Shown here piece after piece: positions 57,340 through 64,000 of a DNA stretch of 64,000 bases (position 1 is the stretch's first letter; each line of letters opens with the position of its first letter). The position numbers and the translations under genes are program-made. Origin of the DNA: Chionoecetes opilio (Eukaryota > Arthropoda > Malacostraca > Decapoda > Majidae); contig JACEEZ010024150.1 of assembly GCA_016584305.1 (NCBI GenBank), positions 1 to 64,000 on the forward strand, given 5' to 3'. The notes beneath the pieces were generated by a model. It did not search any database and had not been told where the DNA came from. It saw nothing but the letters and a program-made list of their open reading frames with translations.

Positions 57340-60300
57340 GTGTGTGCTGACTGTCTGACGGCATGATGCAACCATCGCGAGGAAGAGAGCACGGATCGAC
57401 TGTATCATCCACTGCTCTGATGATGACAGCGATGCTCTGGTGTCACCACAGGATTTGGACTCCTGGAACACATTGCTCAGGCTGCGAGATCAGGCAGCAT
57501 GATCCAGTCCTGGAAGCAGCCAAGGCCTGAAGAAGGAGGAATACCACACATACATTATCACCGTAAAGGGTCGTAGTCTCTTTACAATGAAGAAGTCACC
57601 GGGAAATTCTTCCTTGCCAAGGGTGTCAAGATAGAATCAGCAAGCGTCGCCCCCAGGAGGAGGGCATAAAGGGGATGCCCCTATTACTAGCAGGGTGTAT
57701 CCCCAAAGTATGTCTCTTCTGCGAGAAGTAAAGCAAGTACATGAAAGCAGCAAAGACAAGGGAGCCACTCATCCAGTGTGTTAGCTACGAGCAGATGAGA
57801 AGATCCGCAGAGCAGCAAAAAGGGAAAACTAAACCCGGGAGAACCCTTTGGTTTACTTAGCAGAGACCTTGTTGCTGCAGAGGTCACTACCACAAGTCGT
57901 GCTACAACTCTTCACAAAAGATGTTTCCCCAGCGGCCGCCAGGTCTGGTGCAGGTAAAAATCAGGAAGAAAGCGAGGGAGCACGCTACGAAGAGGCGAGA
58001 TAGAAGCCTCGAGGAACTCTTCTTGTATATAAGGACGAATTATTCCCCCCCCGAGGTACTCCCTATGATAAACCTCACATCTAGGCTTGAGAGTTTCCAT
58101 GATGTCCCGTGGTATTATCCAACTGAAACCAGCGACAAAGAAACATGTTCGCCGAAAGATTGAAACCGATTTTGGGGGAATCACAAACGCTTTGTCCCAG
58201 ATGAGAAAGGAAAGCTTCTAATCTATCCACGCAGCCTCTCAATGGACGACCTTGCCCGACAAGCACACAAAATAAACAAAAGATCTGCAAGAAGCAAGAG
58301 CAGCTAACCCCTGAAGATATCTTAACCAAAGCAGGAATGCAGCTGAGGAATGAGATCAATAAGCAAGATGTGAGTCGGGCCATGGCCTCCCGATACAGAT
58401 CAGAATTTTATTCCTGCAGCAGTCACTAAATTCCTGCACACCCTGCTGACAGGAGAGTGTGAGTGTCAAACTCCCTCTGAAAGGGGCTCAACGTCTTGCC
58501 ACATCCTTCGGCAGTGACTTGGTCTTTGCTGTTTACCAGTGGCAAGAAAAAGCCACCCAAGCACGTACTGCTGTCCAATGCTGTAAAGTGTTTGACAGGA
58601 AAACACAGAACTGATCCGAACTCTGAATCGTCTTGGCCACTGTGTGTCCTACTCAATGTTTGAGGAGATCGATACAGCCCTTTGTATCCAAAAGCTGGAA
58701 TGTTCAAAGGATGACATTCCACTGCCAGCAAAATCTACCCTGGTGTGTTCACAACCCTGGCCTGGGATAACATCGACCGACTTGAAGAGACACTAAGTGG
58801 AGCAGGTACTTCTCACAGAGTCAATGGCATTGCTGTCCAGTTCCAGGTTGCAGGCTCTGTGCCAGAGAAAGGTCCTGCCAGAGATTACCAAGTCCCAAAA
58901 TAAGAAGCATCACTCTGACACGCAAACAATTCTGCCAATATACAATGTTGGCGGCGGGCAGGGCCCCCAGGATTGAGACTGCGTATGTCGACACTACCAA
59001 AGAGGTCCAGGATTCAAAGACCAAGAACCATATCTGGCTTCTTACTCGAATGTCAGACCATGAGAACCCGTCCATCAGCAGTTGGACTGGGTTCAACATC
59101 AAAATCCGCAGAGACATTTCAGTGGTCCAGGACACTGTAAGCTTACCTGCCCACTTCAATGCTCCCGCAACAGAAATGTCCACCGTTAATGAAGTCTTGG
59201 AGCAAACGCATGCCATCATGCAAATCCTTACAGCTTAACAAGATTGTGTGCGTGTTGATCAAGCATCTATGCCAAAGCTGCCGAGGTTCTCTGGAAACAA
59301 GAGAAGTTCAAGAACATTTCATCAGGATGGGGTCTTCCACACAAACTGCAATCTCCTCTCCACCATAGGGAAGAGTTTCAGGATGCAGGTCTTTGAGATC
59401 GGGGTGTGGAATCAGGTGTCATCGCAGAAGGATCAGTGTCAGGGGTGATGGACGGCCGGAGGTACAACCCGAGCAGTGAGACTGCACAAGCTGTGTATGA
59501 AGCACTGATGAGGCTTGCATGGAAAGGCTTCCTTCCATGGCTAGAAGAAAAAACCATTCAAAGGGGCATTACACCCATCTGGATGGAACACTGAAGAAAA
59601 TCAACAGCTTCCACAGCAATGTGTCTCAGGGAACCTTCAAGAGCTGATGGAGAGTGAAACATGCAACACATATCCTGAAGCTCTTCCAAGTTTATCTTGA
59701 GACCCTAAAGAGATGAACACAAACCCCTCAGCATTCTGGATGTCATACCTGGACATGGTTGAGATCATGTGGACCTGGTTCGAGCCTCCAGAGAAGGCAA
59801 CTGGATGTTCACCTAGGAGCAATCCGACAGATGATACCGTGGGTTTTTGCCTATGACAAGGTGAACTATGCCCGATTCCTGACCTACTACATGCCATGAT
59901 TTTCTCGACTGCCCATTGAACACCCAGAGGTCCATGAACACTTCATGCAAGGGGGCTTTTTTGGTCCAGATCGGTAGCAAGAATCCCCTTTGGACGGATT
60001 TCCCGTGGACCAGACCATCGAAGAGACGATCACAAAGACACCCAGACACCAGGGGGCACAAAAGGCTTCAGCCTGAAAGGTGGAGCTGTCGCCAGGTACT
60101 ACCTGACATCGGAGTATCGCAGCAGATACTTGAGGCAGCTCAGGGCCATGGTAGTAGGCCAAAAGTATCTGACTGCAGCCACCCCGACCTACAGATGCCC
60201 AGGATTAGAAGAGATGAGGCCGATGTCCAATCTTTAGTTCAATGATGGAGACCAGCTGGTGAACCCTTCAACGCAGAGCAAAGGGGATCTTGTCAGTTTG

Positions 60301-62025
60301 TCAACTGCGACTACAGCACCACCAAAGGTGCCAAAGACCTTCTAGGGGCCTACAGAATAGGAGAGGAAAGCATATCAAGCCTTCAAGAAAGAGCGCCTGG
60401 AGACCGATACGCCAAAATAACAGTTTCATGACACGATGACGAAGACGAAACTGAGAACGTTCACTAACCATCAGAAGAAGCCACGCTCACAAGGCCATGC
60501 CAAGGAGGCTATCTTGAAGGCTGACAGGAACCTATTTGGCCAGATGATCCTTGTTGCTGAGAACAGAAAGCTCAAAATGAGTGATGTCCCTTGGCTCATC
60601 CCTGGGCCTTTTCCATGGGCACTTGCCAGCGGTGATGGGTCTCTCCCCAAGAAACCCAAAAAGGCTGCCCTAGCAAGGGAGTTGGGGAGGAATGTTTCTC
60701 CGCAGAGGGATCCCCGAGCCCTCTGCTACCATAATTGATGGGATGAGCCTGGTCCAGAAACTGAAGGGAAACGACAAAAACTTTTTCACAGCTTGCAGGC
60801 ACAGCACTGAGTCACGTTGTCCATGAGGGTGCTAAGAGCAGGCGCATTGATGTTGTGTTTGACGTCTACAAGGAGACATCCATCAAAAATGCAGAACGAG
60901 CCAACAGAAGTGCAGGCACAGGGATCCATTTCAAGAACATTCAAAACCCGGGGACAACATCCAGCAGTGGAGAAAGTTACTCGGTAGTTCCTCCAACAAG
61001 GCAAGTCTTATCAAGTTCCTGGTAGAAGAATGGAAAAAACCACAGCACAGGGGAGAAGCTCGAGGGGAAGGAGCTGTATGTCACATGTGAGCAGCTCTGC
61101 TTCAAGATCAACCAAAGAGCAGTGGGAAAAGGCTCCTGAGGTTAAGTCAAGTCAAGAAGAAGCAGACACACGCCTCCTTCTCCATGCACTTCATGCAGCA
61201 GAATCTGGGTACAAGTCTGTCATCATCACTGCAGAGGATACAGACGTCATGGGTCCTGTGTCTGGGGATGTGCCACAAGATCCCATCCCACCTGTTCCAG
61301 AAGTGCGGGACGAAGAACCGGACAAAATTCCGGATATCACCACACTGAGCCGTAAACTGGGAGGCAGCCCTGTGTGATTCATTGATTGGTAAAGCATGCC
61401 TTTACAGGCTGTGATACCGTCAGTGCATTCGCTGGCCGGGGGAAGATGACGACACTCAAGCAGGTGAAGATGGACAAGACATACCAGAAAGCTTTCCACG
61501 AACTTGGGCGTCATGGGAAGTGTCTCCTGAACTCTTGAGAAGCTACAGGAAATCACCTGCCACATGTAACCTGCCATCTACCCACACAACTGAGGGGAAC
61601 AAGCTTCGGTATGAGCTGTTCTGTCGAACGTGGAGAGGTGGAGTCAAGTCAACTCCCTCCTTGTGAGGGCTGCCTCTTCATGCATGCACTACGTGCAAAA
61701 ATACCAGGCTGCGATCTGGAGGAGAAGTCTGCAGAGCCAGCCATTTGTTGCGAACCAACAGACTGCGGCTGGATGACAGATGAGGACGGCAAGCTTGCTG
61801 TCAATGGATGCGAGGCTCACAGCACCAGATGCTGTTATGCAGCTACTGTCCTGCAAGTGTGTGCGGTCATGCGAACTCCCTAAGTGCACTTGCCTCAGCC
61901 CAAAGGCCTGAAGTGTACGGACATGTGCAGGTTACAGACATGCCAGAACAAGGCTATTGAAGAAGAGCCGGTAGCACAACAGTCAGATTCCGAGTCTGAC
62001 GTAGATGATATTGAGGAGGATTAAT
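57340..62025 (+). pseudogene. large transposon-type protein with PIN/FEN1-like nuclease motifs and a Cys-rich tail, decayed
   Basis: Coding trace in changing frames. N-terminus: RARIDCIIH ... LVSPQDLDSWNTLLRLRDQA, then FTMKKSPG, LRADEKIRRAA and (broken) Cys/His pairs. Middle: QLTPEDILTKAGMQLRNEIN and VFTTLAWDNIDRLEETLSGA with RVNGIAVQFQ (58745-58850). C-terminal: EEADTRLLLHALHAAESGYK (61156-), IITAEDTDVM (61222-61251), HAFTGCDTVSAFAGRGK (61395-61445), RGEVESSQLPPCEGCLFMHAL and CKCVRSCELPKCTCL (61852-61896), ending in an acidic tail with stop at 62023-62025. E.D / D.D / GCDT..GK is the order of acidic residues in FEN1/XPG-type PIN nucleases. The frame is broken at least fifteen times. It is related to 27478-29293 through the FTT.A.DNID block. 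Nuclease assignment is my inference from motifs. Confidence 0.65.
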
Positions 62026-62343
62026 TGGCCATAATAGTAAGTACAAGCCCATGGCATGCTTAGTGTGTATTTACAGGACTTGTATTAAATGTGACAATTA
62101 CTATATTCATTTTAGTGACATTTAGGCATTCCTGTCCCCAAATTTGACATTTTAAAAAATTTCTGAATTTTCGGTAGGGTGTGTCTATTCAAGAAGTGAT
62201 AACGACCATTAAGCTACCAGTGTGCAAGGGCTATCATATCAAAACATAAACTAGAGACATGTAGCAAGCTAAAAACACCTAAGAGAATTAGTCACCCCGG
62301 GTGGTACCGATATCCCAAAATTCGGGTCTTGGCTCATGGACTA

Positions 62344-62495
62344 TAAGGCAGGGTTGGGGCACGGCCTTCTTATACAGGCCTGAGCGACGAGACGTCACAG
62401 CCTCGTGACGTCATCAGCCTTGGTCATCTCACCCGCTCCGTCCTCTCCCTCGCTGTCTGTCCCACGTATATTATACAGTAATTTATAAATGCTAT
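62344..62495. other. unassigned
   Basis: Short stretch between the TIR element and a foldback core, including GAGACGTCACAGCCTCGTGACGTCA-type inverted motifs. Confidence 0.4.
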
Positions 62496-63032
62496 TTATA
62501 AATGTTATCTGCGTAAATGTTTGTTCTATAATATTATCAAATAAAAAACAGTAAAACACGCTAAAGAAATGCCATTACGAGACTGAAGAAATATGCATGA
62601 ACTTATTATTTACTTCAACTCTTCACCATTTAAAACTTTGCGTGTCAACATTTACCATGAAACATATCAATAGCAGCGCAATTTTATTAGCTTTCCATTG
62701 ATATATTTCGTTATCTGATAAATGAATTAGAATCATGCATAAATTAGCGTTAGATAAATAAATAATATCATCAATCGAGTAATTTTTCCGATTGATGATG
62801 TTATTTATTTAGTTAACGCTAATTTATGCATGGTACTAATTCATTTATCAGAAAACTAAATATATAAGTGAATAAATAACATCATTACATACATTACCGT
62901 TAACTAAATAAATAACATCATCAATCGGGTAATTTTCTCGATTGATGATGTTATTTATTCACTTATATATTTTGTTTTCTGATAAATGAATTAGCACCAT
63001 GCATAAATTAGCGTTAACTAAATAAATATCAT
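62496..63032. mobile_element. foldback family F core, copy F5
   Basis: CGTAAATGTTTGTTCTATAA TATTATC start, central palindromes AATCGAGTAATTTTTCCGATT and AATCGGGTAATTTTCTCGATT, then the arm ends in GTTAACTAAATAAATATCATC against a SINE. Outer TIRs are absent. Confidence 0.8.
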
Positions 63033-63280
63033 CTCCGTGGCATTAGCCCTTAGAGCCTGTGGTGTGTGAGGACCCGTTACCCCGAGACACAGAGCTAGAG
63101 TGACACCCGGGTTACCACAGTTACCTTCCACAGGTTACCCTAGCTACCCATTTATCAACCCCGATAGGAAGGAAAAACAGCTGATTGGATGGTCGCCGAC
63201 TTGCCCTGGCCCAGATTCGAACCAGGTCCCGCAGATTCGTACCCAGGCACGCTAGCCACTACACCACGGAGGCGACGACG
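63033..63280 (-). repeat. tRNA-derived SINE, family C
   Basis: Minus strand: GCCTCCGTGGTGTAGTGGCT AGCG (A box), GGTTCGAATCT (B box at 63213-63223), spacing about 40 nt, then a 170-bp body with GGTAACCTGTGGAAGGTAAC. The first 70 nt could nearly fold as a tRNA, but the body and tail mark it as a SINE. It directly abuts F5. Confidence 0.75.
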
Positions 63281-63521
63281 TTTCAATATATGTAAATACA
63301 AAATTATAGCCATATTACATTGAGAAATCATTCACGTATTTAATGCGAAAGATATCACATAATAATTTTGCCCTACATGCACATCGCACATGGCTATTTA
63401 TACACGTACAAGCTCGCTCGCATGAGCAAGATTGTAGTCTTCCAGAATTTGTAAGTTTTTGGAGAATCCCCTCTCTTTGGAGATGAGCCCCTGCCCCTCT
63501 GAATGTCTGTGCAGTCCACTG

Positions 63522-63731
<210 letters not shown>

Positions 63732-63734
63732 TTA

Positions 63735-63930
63735 TTTAAACTATTTAGTTTTTTTACATCACAAAGAACTGGCCAAGGGCACAACAAAAATGGGTAACAC
63801 AAAGCCCGCTTAGTTGCCAGTCCCTATAAAGAAGACAGTAAGAGAATAAAATAAAAAAGAGGGGTGAGCCAATTTAGTTCGGGAGGTGTCTTGTTACTCG
63901 TCTTTTGAAAAGATTTAAGTCAGGCAGTCA
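63735..63930 (-). pseudogene. non-LTR tail N1, copy 2
   Basis: Complement of the N1 3' end: GGGACTGGCAACTAAGCGGG CTTTGTGTTACCCATTTTTG, and the last codons giving LNLFKR and RVTRHLPN-like residues (GAGTAACAAGACACCTCCCG). It breaks off near 63925. Confidence 0.85.
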
Positions 63931-64000
63931 AGTTGGGCAGTTTACCTAGGATATTCAAACATATTGTGCATTTTTTGATAAAAGCACCAATTTTGGCACA

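Larger units (their letters stand above)
56732..62343. mobile_element. 5.6-kb TIR element carrying a large unusual coding region
   Basis: TIRs: TAGTCCATGAGCCAGGCCAG ATATCGGTACCACCTGGGGT GACTAA at the left; in complement at the right TAGTCCATGAGCCAAGACCC, a 9-base insertion, then GATATCGGTACCACCCGGGG TGACTAA. TAA borders both ends, a possible 3-bp duplication. The coding region 57340-62025 fills most of it. No DDE transposase was recognised. If the coding region belongs to the TIRs, this is an autonomous-type element, now decayed. Confidence 0.75.

Noticed and set aside
63200..63280. tRNA gene on the minus strand (also 11014-11094, 47090-47159, 4474-4530)
   Set aside because: A and B boxes are present, but the acceptor stem does not pair well and each is followed by a SINE body; two have target duplications.

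Overview
This window is repeat-dominated eukaryotic DNA, most likely from an arthropod and probably a decapod crustacean. The evidence is long (TA)n, (GA)n and (ATT)n arrays, interstitial TTAGG-type telomere-like repeats, tRNA-derived SINEs, crustacean-type non-LTR retrotransposon tails, BEL/Pao and Gypsy fragments, and introns several kb long. There is no sign of prokaryotic organisation. One assembly gap (283 N) lies at 35487-35769.

Host genes. One host gene is certain. The last three coding exons of adenylosuccinate lyase (ADSL) lie on the minus strand at 26131-26311, 22744-22920 and 15534-15620. Their splice sites are intact, their phases match, and a poly(A) signal follows. A second minus-strand exon with good splice sites (42971-43078, acidic, unidentified) belongs to some other or upstream gene. 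I found no further host exons.

Layout. 1-2907: right part of a pogo/Tigger-like DNA transposon with a decayed transposase. 3450-4560: jockey-like fragment and a SINE. 4973-8198: a TIR element containing two successive nested insertions and a foldback repeat. 8200-13217: Gypsy fragments, SINEs and a non-LTR tail. 13226-15137: a hAT-type element with 8-bp target duplication that itself carries a TTAA-flanked MITE. 15.4-26.3 kb: ADSL exons, with introns full of Helitron, non-LTR and pogo-type insertions and an arthropod ORF of unknown function. 26.5-32 kb: small TIR elements around a 1.8-kb transposon-type coding region, then a non-autonomous copy of the first pogo family. 32.5-43.7 kb: more pogo-type elements, two copies of a TA-flanked family (X) and RTE-like retrotransposon pieces. 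44.3-53.8 kb: a BEL/Pao element broken up by a SINE, a 1.45-kb palindrome and foldback elements, two of which contain Helitrons. 55.7-62.3 kb: a foldback, then a 5.6-kb TIR element coding for a large decayed protein with PIN/FEN1-like nuclease motifs. 62.5-64 kb: foldback core, SINE, (TA)n and a non-LTR tail.

How the parts fit. Nearly all annotation is transposable elements inserted into one another. Several empty sites can be reconstructed inside the window, which gives insertion order and target-site rules: TTAA, TWA, TA, 5 bp, 8 bp, and Helitron insertion without duplication. The least familiar signal is the pair of related large proteins at 27478-29293 and 57340-62025. They share a central FTT..A.DNID-type motif, and the second ends in putative PIN-like nuclease and Cys-rich motifs instead of a recognisable DDE transposase.
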